A stretch of DNA of 64,000 nt from Cydia pomonella (taxonomy: Eukaryota > Arthropoda > Insecta > Lepidoptera > Tortricidae). Where the stretch lies: NCBI RefSeq assembly GCF_033807575.1, contig NC_084711.1, positions 10,788,001 through 10,852,000 on the forward strand, given 5' to 3'. The notes below the pieces were generated by a model that saw nothing but the letters and a program-made list of their open reading frames with translations, had not been told where the DNA came from and did not search any database. The position numbers were made by a program, and so were the translations under genes. Below, one piece after another: positions 13,138 to 25,400 of this stretch (position 1 is the stretch's first letter; every line of letters begins with the position of its first letter).

Positions 13138-13300
13138 TTTGGACAACTTTGTACTATAGCCATATAGGAGCTGACAAGGTGCTCAAAAATATTTGGACAC
13201 ACACTCTAGCGCCGTGACAATAGAGGCATGTTCAGATATATGTCACCACCAGGGCCGCTCCGATATATCTGATGGCGACTGTACTAAAGTAACTGTAGAT
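13138..13300. repeat. Dispersed repeat
   Basis: Begins near ttgtactatagccatatagg and ends near atatctgatggcgactgtac. Its ends are partly complementary, as in a MITE. It probably falls in the 3' UTR of the Sidestep-like gene. Confidence 0.4.
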
Positions 13301-13475
13301 ACAGTCGACGTCAAAGTTAAGTACATATTTTTCGCCTAACAAAGTAAGGTGGTTACCATATCTTTGAAGTAGACCGTAATATCGCGCCACCTCCACAAGC
13401 GTATCGCTCGTACGCCGGAACTGCTTAGCAATGCTTTTCAACCTCGCAGAGAGTTAGCACTATGTGTTCTGCACC

Positions 13476-16400
13476 TTATGACGAATCATCGAAAGGGTTA
13501 GTGTTTACCTGACAACCGTTATCATCAGGGTACGTGTACACGCCGGGCTGACCACTGACCGTCGGGACTCCGACAGTGTTCATTGAAGATATGTTCCCAT
13601 ACTGCGGTTGCCGCTGACTCTCCTTCTTACTAGAGTTCTTCCTAATGATTGTTGTGTACGTCGGACCCTTAGGCATGTCTTTGATCTTCGTGCCGGACCG
13701 ATAAGTCCCGAATTCGTCGGGCGGAGGCGGCAGGGAAAAGCCGTCCGACGTTTGCGTAATCACAGACGCTTCGTCGCTAATTTCTTTGGACAGTTTATTC
13801 CGCATTTTCTTTGGCATTGTATGGAATGTGCTGGTCTAAAATAAACAAGAGATACTTACAATAATACCTAATTGTTCAATTATTAAAAAAGCAGGTGTTA
13901 GTATGGTTAAAAACTGCTAATCGCTCACTACAAGGAGCGTCAGTGTCAACTGACGCGAATTTGTCTTCGTTTGAGACAATGAACTCAATAATGTGATTGT
14001 TGTCTTTAAACTCCCAACACTCAGCTTGTAAGATAGTACTGATATTTAATTCTGGTTGGACATATTGGTCAGAGACGCCTTCTGCAATGAGTTTTTAGCT
14101 TTTAACCTGATTATTGGAACGTAATTTTACCGTGGGAGGTAACTGGGTGACTAAATGGTCGCACAGATTGTCCATGTCTCTTCTCCTGTGTATATTTTGC
14201 ATGGAATGGACTCTACAACTAGGACTGTGTCTCAGTACGTCGTTGTGTTTGTGGCCAATGTCTTGTTCGGCGAAGTCGTGCAGATATCTGGCCGAATGGA
14301 AGGAGCTGGTTCGCCGGACATCGAAGTTCTTGGAGGGGTACCTGGCCATGGCCCGGCGGAAGGATTCAGTTCGTCTGACGTTGCACTCGCTGTCGTCGCT
14401 GTCGTTACAAGTGGTTTCTGAAAAAAAAAAGATTGTAGTTGAAGACGTCGGTCGTACTTAGTCGTACTAAACCGTTGTCTCATCGTGTGTGGGTACATTT
14501 GTGTCCACGGCCGTCAAAACGTCCCACATTGTCGCTCGCGGTAAGGACGAGATTTGCTTGTATTTTTATACGAATAGCCTGTCAAAGCGTCCTTATGGCA
14601 AGCGGCAATGTGGGATCTTTTACCGACCGTGAACACATTAGCATTTTACCGGATTTGGTTAAAATTTGATTGGCGCCATGTTTTATTAATCAGAGATCGG
14701 ACAAATGGCGTCATTGCTCGCAATAATGTGGACATGACACCAAAACTAATCAAAATGTTAATCAATTAATTCAAGCTTGGCAAGTGCTTATGTGGACCTG
14801 ATTTATACGGCGCTGGAACGCGCCGAGGACCAAATAGGCACTTGCCAGGCTTTACTTTTGAAATAAAATTTGAATTTCCGGAGATAATAGTTAATACGTG
14901 CTTATAATTATTATCAAAAGTGGTTATCGTTTTCGTCCATATTTTTATCCTGCTAGATATGATTATTATTTCTGACAAAAAAGTTTTCTAGTTCTATAGG
15001 TATAAAACCTCCGTGGATTTACTTATTCTTAATATATGTATTTTGACATTGATAGTTGTCAAATTACAGTTGTAATTGCCGTATCTAAATTACGCACGTA
15101 CCGTACCTAAACGGCAGCAAAATTAAAAAATGGCTTTTTCTTTACTGATGGGTCCGGAATATCGCCAGTTTAGTAACGAATTAATGGCGAAAATAGAAAT
15201 TAATATAATACGACGTGGAAATGGTATAAAAATGCGTATGTACAGTGATATAAATTCAAACAAGTATGCAGATACTGAATAAAATATATTTTCAATAAAT
15301 TTTGGTTGTAATAGAAAATTTACAGTCTTCTTCGAATACTGTTGAATATACTTTGAGTAAAATAAGAAATATATGAACTAATTTGGACAGTATACCAGGA
15401 GAAATAGGTAACCGTTTGCAAACTAAAATGAAAGCCGTTCTTGACAGAAATCCCGATTTTGAGGTTATCGCCCACAACTTAGAACAGAAAATAAACTCTG
15501 AATTATACTGGAATAAAAATATTCCTATAAAACTACTTAAGTTTGCCCCATTAACATCAGTGGAGTGCGAGCGGAGTTTTTCAGCACTTAAATAGGTATA
15601 TTTTTGATGTAAAAAGAAATTGACTGCAGAAAATTTGGAAAAAATACTGATTATTTTCTTTAATAAATCTATACTTTAACAAACTTTTGTATTTATTGAC
15701 TAGGAATTAAAATTTAAGTCAAGTAAGAAATTAATTAAATAATTACATATTTGATTAATTTTGGAGTCATGTCCACATTATTGCGAGCAATGACGCAAAT
15801 TTGTCCGATCTCTGTTTATTATATTCATATTCTTTATTTGTATTGATCATACATTGTCATAATTTACATTCATATACATATACAATATAGGTACTTATGT
15901 CAGAAATACATAAAATTAAAAACATAGAAACACGAAACAAAATAATAATAATTAAATTGACAATAATATAACACTACGTCCCGTTCCAACACGTCCTAAT
16001 TATACCTTAATTGTCAAACATTAACTTTTGACAGCCAGACTTACCGGATAATGTCCAGCGCCATCAACATTATTTGTATAATTCATACCACGAATTAGTC
16101 ATAGTAACATAATGAACACCTCTAGTACAATCAATGAACCTTTGTAGTTAGCCAGAAACGTACCGTCAGTGTTGTATGCGCACAGCGGCGGGTTGGGGTC
16201 GCGCGGCGCGGCGGGCCGCGAGCCGCGCTCGTGCGCGCACAGCACCAGCGCGCACGCCGCCAGCGCCACCAGCAGCACGCCGCCGAACAGTGCCAGCGAT
16301 AACACCGTGATGTTGGCCACCGTGTTCTGCACGGGCTCCTCACCTATGTATAAATTTGTGAAGTTTGAAAAATACTGCTCACTACAACTGTGTTTGAATA

Positions 16401-19400
16401 CGCATCTTACGTCGGTTACTACCACTTTACTACGGTTGTAATTAAGAGAATACGGGAGCTGAGATTTAAATATTTTAGGTGAATATATCCGTCTTGCTAA
16501 TGGAAGCGGCTCCTAAAACTAGTGTGACAAGGACAGCGCCAGGTTAGGCGAAAAATCCTGCGTAAAAATCTCAAAAAACGATGTTTCGTACTCGACTGTT
16601 TTCTCCTCCAAAACATAACCAAATGTAGCGCAATTTTGATATCTAAGTGATACTGAAATTATCTGTGTCGGACTGTTTTGCTTTTAAAGCTATCGGATGT
16701 AAGTTTTGAATAGCATGCTTCTTTTGCGGCCTAGTAAATTTGGCGGTTTTTGCGAATATTTGAAGTGCCCTAGCGCCTTAAGGAACAAAAATAAAAAAAA
16801 AGCAAAACAGTCCGACACAGATATTAATAATAATAATGTGTGTTGAAAAAAATAATTGCTCTAGCTTCAAAAACCACGGAGGAAACAGTCGAGTACGTTT
16901 GTATGACCACTCCTGTTGCCTCTTAAGAATTAGAATAATTTATTGAGAAACCTTATTGCTAATGTTACATTATGGGCGCACTTTTGCATACGAGTATTAC
17001 GTACATTGGTAATTACGTGCGTCTGAACTAGGAATATAATCCTGTATCTCAGACAAAGAGATAATATTCTAATTTAAAGAAAAATAAATGCAAAACAAAT
17101 TGTTGGCTATTACGAGATTTTTTAGTCAGGTTAATCGTTGCTATTGTTGTTTAAAGTGCAACTGATACAAACTTGAAAGGGCAATACATATACAACATAT
17201 CTAATGTTTTAGTTCGAAGGCAGACTGACATGTGATTTTCGTACGTTGATTGACCTTTGTTAGAGTATTTAAAGTGGTCTATATCTATATAGTCAAAACG
17301 TTGAATCATCCATCACCATACTGTACCCTAAACATAAAAAAAATGTGGGTACAAACCAGCTAATTCATCTATAATGCTGTCTTTGTCAATTTCGACTAAT
17401 CTGCTGTCTCCTTTATCGTTAGACGCCACTATTTCGATTTTGAAATTCTCTTCTGTTAAGTCTTGTATCAGGAACTTTGGCTCTAACTTCGTTATCGTTT
17501 CTAGAACTTCGTCTGTGTCTGTGGATTTTGCGAAGATTGTGAACTTCTGAAATATTTCATTAATCGAGTGAAAGTGCGAAACTGCATGTCCATCTACGTC
17601 AGAATAACCTAAGTAGGTATAAAATGGTTTCAATACGTTTACCGACACAGCGGATATTTGAATTTGGGACCTACTTGCGGCAAACCGCCGTCGTGCCCCT
17701 TGTCGCAAGTGACGGTGACGTCACGGTCGTGTTTGACAGCGACGCAGTTTAGGGGAGGCCGCGGCGCCGTTTGGTCCGTTATGAGAAAGCTGCACGGCGT
17801 TTTGGGCAAGTCGCTGTCAGGCACCTCGTTTATTCCCCAGCAGAATATCGAACCTGAAAAAAATATGATTAAAACGACTATCTTCAATACTTGTAATAAA
17901 ATGTGGCTTAGATTATAAGGCTTTATTGACATGAATATCGGACACTCAAAAAAGCAAATTTTTCTGCCCTCCAGCCGGAAAGCGTCAACTTTCGGCCTAA
18001 TGCGCTAAACAAAGTAGCTGCTTTCCGGTCCCATCGGGTCGGACAGAAAAGTATGTATACAGATACACACCTCAAGCAGTAGATAAGAAAGCCTTTGTGA
18101 TCTGAGACATTTCTTACTTTACTGCCTTTAAACTTAGAATAAATTTAAAAGTGGAAAAATTACTATCTTGGGTGAGACTTGAACTCACGGCCTCTGGATT
18201 CTGGATTGTAATCGTTCGCAGACGTTTCTGCTTGTTAAAAATTAATTTACTTCCTTTGGTATAAAGTAATATACTTGAGTATACTAAACCCTTGTATGAC
18301 TCACAAACCTTTACTTTCTGAGGTCTTTTTACTACTGATACCGATTAGTATTTTTGATTTAAACGGTAGAATTTTTCTAACCATATTGATGAGAAGTGAA
18401 CGCTGAAAAGAAACTGAAAAAAAAATCAACCATTGATATGGTTGAATTTTTTCATTGGTATGGTTGTATTTGAAAATAAAATTGAACTTACTGAACGCGG
18501 TGTCATTAGGCCGTGTATACAAATACGTGTTGTTATCCGTTACTACAACATTTAGAGGTATTTTGTTCTCGAAATCATCGGCTTTAGCTTGTCCATTAAC
18601 AACGGCCCAGCCGTACTGGAACGGCGGCGGGTTTGACTTGACGTTGCACGTTATGTTGATGGACTCGTCCACTCCCAGACCGTACTCGGCCACGGACTCC
18701 TCTTCGCAAAATGCTGGATCTGAAAAGCATTACAATTTGGTAACTAGTTACGAATGAAAGAAGTACCGGCGGTGTCCTTAAATAAGTATCCAGGTGGGAC
18801 ACCTGCATAATATAGTATTTAATATTTCTAAATTCTGTGTTCGCTGATCGGTTATTATTGGACTACTTCGAAGTGAGATCTCTGCGATAGACTAAACCAG
18901 GGGTCACCAATTAGTTTCGCTCGGGGTCTGTTTTAAGTAATGAAATTACCATCGCGGTCCGCACAACATTTTATAGAAAAAATATTTGTATGTCATTTTT
19001 TGTTGCGGACTATCTGTCTGAAGTTTGGAGTAAAATTGGTGCAAGCTATTGACATTAAATGCTGGAGATGTTCGTCAGTAAGTCGTGATCGAAATTTATT
19101 CTTAATGAAGTTCATCTTCGAAAATGCTGCTTCACAAATATATGTTGACCCAAACAAAGTAAGAAGTTTCAAAGCTAATTTTTGTAGTTCTGAATATTTA
19201 ATGCCACACACAAATTTTATCCAGAAGTCTTCACTGGAAACTTCCGCATGTTTGTGTTTTAAAACTGTGTTTTCTTGGAAATCTATCATTTCTATTTGCA
19301 GAGTAGCTTTATCACTCCCGAAAACAATTGCAGCTTCGTTGCTCCATTCACCATCAGGATGCAGAGAGTAAATGCTGCTAAGGATTTCTACAACATTCTC

Positions 19401-22400
19401 AATTTTTTTAAAGTCTGCGAATCTGTTTATAATTCCGATTTAAGATCCGTAATGAACGTTATGTATTGGCCGACGTCAATCTCGTTGTCACTGCTGATTA
19501 TTTTATTTAAATTGGGGAAGTGTAAGCATTCATTACCAAGATCATTCATAAAGAGATCGAGTTTTCGCGAAAAACTTTTTACATCTGACATGAGCTCCCA
19601 TACAAGCTTTCCCTTGCCTTGAAGTTTAAGGTTCAGGTCATTGATATGTTTAAAAATATCCGTCATGAAAGCAATGGCAGCTACATTTTCTTTTTCGTTT
19701 AGGAAACTTAAGTAGGCGTTTGCTGAAATCTGATCACTGTTGAAAATAAATGTCTTCAAGTGTTCTAAAATGCTGAAGAATCTTTCTAAAACGCAGCCTT
19801 TGCTTAACCATCTCACATTATTATGCAATAGTAGATCGGATACATTTTTATTTCTAATTACGTACTCTGTAGTGCAAAAGTTGCTGTGTTCTCGCGGTCC
19901 GCACAAAATGGGTTGGCGGTCCGGATGCGGACCGCGGTCCGCCATTTGGCGACCCCTGGACTAAACTAACAAACTTAACTTACAAGTAAGGTCTATAAAA
20001 ACCGGTTCGCTGTAAGAGGATCCCTCGGCGTTGATAGCGCCACAGACGTACACGCCTCGGTCTTTGTCAGTGACCTCGTACAGATTCAGCACCGGGTGAA
20101 AACTGCTCTCGTTGTTGTCTGTGTAGTTAGATATGATATCATCCTGTAACACAAACATTGAATTAAAGCCAAGGTGTAAATTAATGAAGATATATTATAT
20201 ACAAAGTCACGTGTCTTATTACTACATTTACACTTAGACAATAAAGTAGTTGTGCGGTGGTTGTCTATACCTATTTTACATGCCTTATTACGAAGACAAT
20301 AGAGTTCAACGAATTGAATGTGCAGTTTACTAAATTCGTACCTGGTGAAACCATGTGAGCTGGTGTACTGCCGGATTGGCTTGGCTCGTGCAGTTTAGTG
20401 TAACGTTGGACCCCTTGAGCACGTGTAGTGTGCAATTTTCGGCGTCCAGCTGTCCGCCGTATTCCACAGTTATATTTAGCACTGGTGGATCTGTACAATA
20501 AAATTAGTATATTAAAATATGCCGCTCAATCCACTGGTTGAGATAGGTGAAAGTTGCGGTTCTGTTTTAAGACTAGTTGGTAATCAATAATCATGTTAAA
20601 AGCTACCTTGGAGAATAAAATAATGCAAAAACTTGCGATGAAATACGAGTCATTTATCGCAAAATAATCGTAGATAGTTTTCTCTTATCTAATTTATCTT
20701 TTTTGGAACCAAAAGTTAAATTTGTGTTACAAATGTCCACATTTTTTCCTATTTTAGGAAATTAAGTTACATCCAGACTCACAGAACACAGAGAGCGGGA
20801 GAGGCGGCGCGCACGTGAGCTCCGCGTCGGTCTTGTATGCGGGCACGCAACATGTGACCCGTGCCTCGTCCCATGTGTGGTCTATGCTCAGCTCGATCTC
20901 GCTGATTAGTAGCCGCTGCGATGGCTCCTCCTGTAAGAAAATCAGTCATATATAAATATATACTCGTCTATTATCTATTGTTCACGGTATGGGAATTGAG
21001 AACAAAATATTAGCTGGATCCTCAATTTACCATTATGCGTGAGCATAAAACAAAACGGATGGAGCTTGAAAATCGGAACTAGAAATTTTGGGCATGCGTA
21101 GCGCTAAAGGTTGGTGATACATTTTTACTATCCCTACAACGGCACTGCACCCCTGTGTCCGAGTGCACGCTGTCCTTAGCCCGCCTTATGACGTTCGACG
21201 TGGGCCGCGCGCCCTGCACACGGCACTACACAACTGTGTCTGAGTGCAAGCTGTTGTTTGGTATCTTACTGTGATATCCTGCGTTAGGTTGATGAGTGTA
21301 GCGCCCCTAGCCCGCCATATGACGTTCGGCGTGGGCCGCGCGCCCAGCACCCGGCACTGCAGCACCACTGTGTCCTCCGAGTGCACGCGGCTGTCGTTTG
21401 CTCCTAGAGCCCGCACGGCTATCAGCTCCGGAGGAACTGCAAGCAATGTGGTTATTATTAAAAAGTAGACAGAGCATATTTACCTATACTTCATCTTCAA
21501 ATACACCTATAAGTGCAAAAACTGAAAAAACACGCTAAGTAATTTCGTACAATTTATAATATTTTTTTCTTGACTTTTTTTAGATTTTACACATCTTATA
21601 TAACGGATGAATCTTTGGTAGGCAATACTATTATCTACTTATTCTGTAGGTTCCATCAGCCGTAAAAGTGCATGGCGACTTTATCAATAAATTCATTCAT
21701 AATTTCTCCGTGCAATTTACCAGCTCACTGTACTTCAATTCCTAGATCATTCCATTTGACAGTAGTATAACAATGATCTTACGATGCATATCGATGACAA
21801 TGTCAATAGCCAACGGCGGTGTGACGTCATTATTGTTGGCCAGACACGTAAGCACCAGGCCATGGTCCTCGCGCCGCAGTGGAGCGTACGTCACGTCGCT
21901 GCGTACGCGCTGTGGCGACAGCACCATAGTCTTGTTCTCGAGGAGACGCTTGCCTGACCACCAGGAGAGCGAGGCTTGTGGGTTACCTGACAGAACAATT
22001 TTTAAATTGAAATAAGTTTTTGACAAAAAATAACCGTAAGTCGGCGATAATAGTTTGTATCAAACAAGCTTTTATCACCGATTTTTATTTTCTTTATGCA
22101 GGTAGGTACCATTCCATCCATATAATTTTGCAGTTCGATGTAAGTACATGTTAATTTACGAAATCGTAATTTCGACTTATCAAGGTCCCATTATGTATTT
22201 ATGTTATGTTGCGTTTCTGTAGTGCATCTACATACTATACCAAACAAGCATATTTAATGAACCAACCTCCGAAAGCTACGCAAAATAGTTCGAGAGAGTC
22301 GCCAATATAATAAGGACCGATGTTCCCGCTGATGTTGGCGCCCGCGCTCGCCGATGCGATCTTCGAACCATTCTTCTGCAGCCCCACCCACGTCCGCTGA

Positions 22401-25400
22401 GGAGGCTCTGCAATCACAAGTTTGACCTTGTCATATATGTAGTAAAATAATGTAAGCAGAGTTATTGATTGAAGAAAAGTTGAAGGAGATAAAGTATGAG
22501 AGAAAAAAATTTCTGCAAGTTTCACAGCCAAAATAGATCGCGCTACGCCATACGACGCCATAGTGTTTTGTGGTAGGTAACTGAATTATCAGACGTCAAC
22601 TTTTGACAACCAGAGTTATCTTATCATATATTGTACATAGTTACATACCTACTTAGCACCGGCGTTCGTAGAGCTGGCAGCTTCCTCCCAAAGGATTAGT
22701 ATAGCGAAACAGCGAGGCATCCCACATCCCGACCTCATCCCTAGGCAAGCCCTAGAATGGACCCCGCAAGGCAAGAGAGGACCAGGCCGTCCCAAATACT
22801 CCTGGCGGCGTTCAGTGGCATCCAAGTTGACAGCCATCGGGCTATCATGGCCTAAGGCGAAGCACGCAGCCCAAAACAGGACGAGATGGCGGCGCACTGT
22901 GGACGCCTTTTGCCCCACCTAGGGGACGCAGGACTTTAGTTCAAGTAAAGTCAAGTACATGCCCACTTAGAACCGGCGTTCGTAGGGCTGGCAGCTTTCT
23001 CCCAAAGGATTAGTATAACGAAACAGCGAGGCTACGATACTAGTATCTACAGTACCTACTGTACATACCTATGTATCATGCAAAGAGCGATTTTTTATTT
23101 AAATTTATTATTTATAGGTGTTAAATTTAGTTATTTAATTCTGTTAATTAATTATTTAAATAAATCTAATATACAACGAGCTGCCAAAGTGCATTCATAG
23201 TGTGGGTATGTACTTTTGCATCTGGGTATATCGTGTACCTAAGTTGCAAATAAAAAAATACAAAGAAATTAAAGAGATTGTTAGAACTAGTTAGCAACAG
23301 GCACAAATAAGAACAATACGAGTATAACGTAATGGCACTAATGGCACCAATGAGCGACACTGTTTTGGCCTAAGAAAATAAAAGTAGGAAACTGATTTCT
23401 TAATTTTGCAATACTGTGGATTAGATACCACACTGTTGGCTGGCATCCATTGAAATTTGAGAGATATCCGTCTTTTTGTTTAAAAATGGCAGTGCTTAAA
23501 TCCAATACCGCTAGAGATCTGGTGAGAATAATAGAACATTTTAAGGAAGGAGTACATTTTTTTGTTAATAATCCCAATGTAATGTCATTTACTCGAATTT
23601 AATGTTTGTCACGGGTTATTATAAGACCTATGGGATTTATTTTTGTCATGACGAAAGGATAAGGTTAACTATTTTGATATATGTAAATTGTTGCTGTCGA
23701 TTACTGGTTTTCACAAATGTGACTGTTCCAATAATCGACACGTGTCGATAAATTTTTTTTCAACATATTTCATTTGAGAAGCGAATAGGATTCCTTTTGC
23801 TTGGCCTGTTTGGTAGATATTTGAAATAGATTAATCAAAGTAGAGCTACCAGATGGTCTACCGCGTACACCAAAGTTCGCAAAGTCTGTGTGGAAAGCGA
23901 AGAGTCAGATAATGTTTTGGTTTCCTATTAATTCACGACTGTTCCCTTCTACGCACAGACCCTATCACCTATACTTAGGTACTGTAGACAAAAAGTAAAT
24001 ACTTATTGTGATCAATTTTTCTAATCACTTATTGTAGTTAATTTTATTTAATTACCGACTATATTATGGTATAATTGTGGTGATCTGGCATGTGCACATT
24101 ACGGGTAATTAATCGGTAACGGTCCGTAACTGGGTGTCGGTGAGTGGTAACTGTCGATAACTGAGTGTTGGTTACTGGAGTATTAGTGTCAATGATTGGA
24201 GATTTATACACTTTTAATTTTTTTGGATTTTCTTCTAGTCTGTGTATAGTTAATAAAAATAATACACCTTAGATAAGTCACAAGAATAAGGTATACCTTA
24301 CCATACTCAATCGTTACTATCGGCTTAATGATGACTAAATCACTCTTAATTTTATAGACAACCCCACTATCTCCTATAAGTGTCGATCATTGGTGCCACT
24401 ACGTTATATACTTATATATTTACCTATCAGAATATTCGCCTAAAGGGATTCCCCGCTTTTTCTCTCTTCCGTTCTATTGGTAGATATTACCCGATATAAC
24501 AGGAGTACGTCCGAGTTCATTGTTTCTGCCCTATATTTCATACGGCGTACAGGAAGGCGGCAATAATAAAATGTATGCCAATGTTTGTCGAAGGTCATAT
24601 TTACTCTCCCCGCCGGTCATTGCATTATTCATAATGCGACCTAAAGGGAGCTAATGATGTCTGGATGTATATCATACATTTTATAGTAGAGAAGATTACA
24701 GTGAAAGTCTGTTTCATAACTGATTTGGAATCAAAAGTTTTACCTACTGTATTCCCTAAATCGATGCCTGAGTTGCTAGGTGCTGCAACTGGTTATTCCA
24801 ATAGAAATTATGGATACCTAATGTGATTAAACACAATTAAAATATACTTCGCGTTTGACCATTATCACTAAGCACAAAGCATCTCGACGTAGGTACAGTC
24901 AGGTCTGAAAATATCGATACGAAAAAAGTGCCAAAAACATGTATACACTATCTTAATATGTGGGCAATAAAGTCGTGTATACATATATTTGGCACTTTTT
25001 TAGTAACGATATTTTCAGACGTGACCGTACTGCTTCGGATATTCACTGTGACTCGGATGAGTGATTGTTGCTAACATTACGAAGTGTTTGCGCCGCATAA
25101 TTGTTGTGTAAATGGACAGAATTGTTCCGGCGCAGCATCCTCATTAAACTAGGGAGCCAATTAATCCCGCGCTATTTCTCGGCATAGGTAAACTTGCAGC
25201 GCGCGGTTTTACAGCCCGGTCGGTAAATAAAACGAAAAACTTCAGTACACAACAGACTGAAACCGGTATCTACAATATTAAGGAGCCGTGGGTTCAGAGA
25301 GCGGAGATTTTGAAAAATCGTACCGCTTTTTAGGGTTCCGTAGTCAACTAGAAACCCTTATAGTCTCGCCATATCCGACTGTCTGTCTGTCCGAGGCTTT

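Larger units (their letters stand above)
12220..13475. other. Intergenic, between convergent genes
   Basis: 3' UTR material of Nup155 and of the Sidestep-like gene in AT-rich sequence. No coding signal except repeat material at 13138-13300. Confidence 0.5.
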
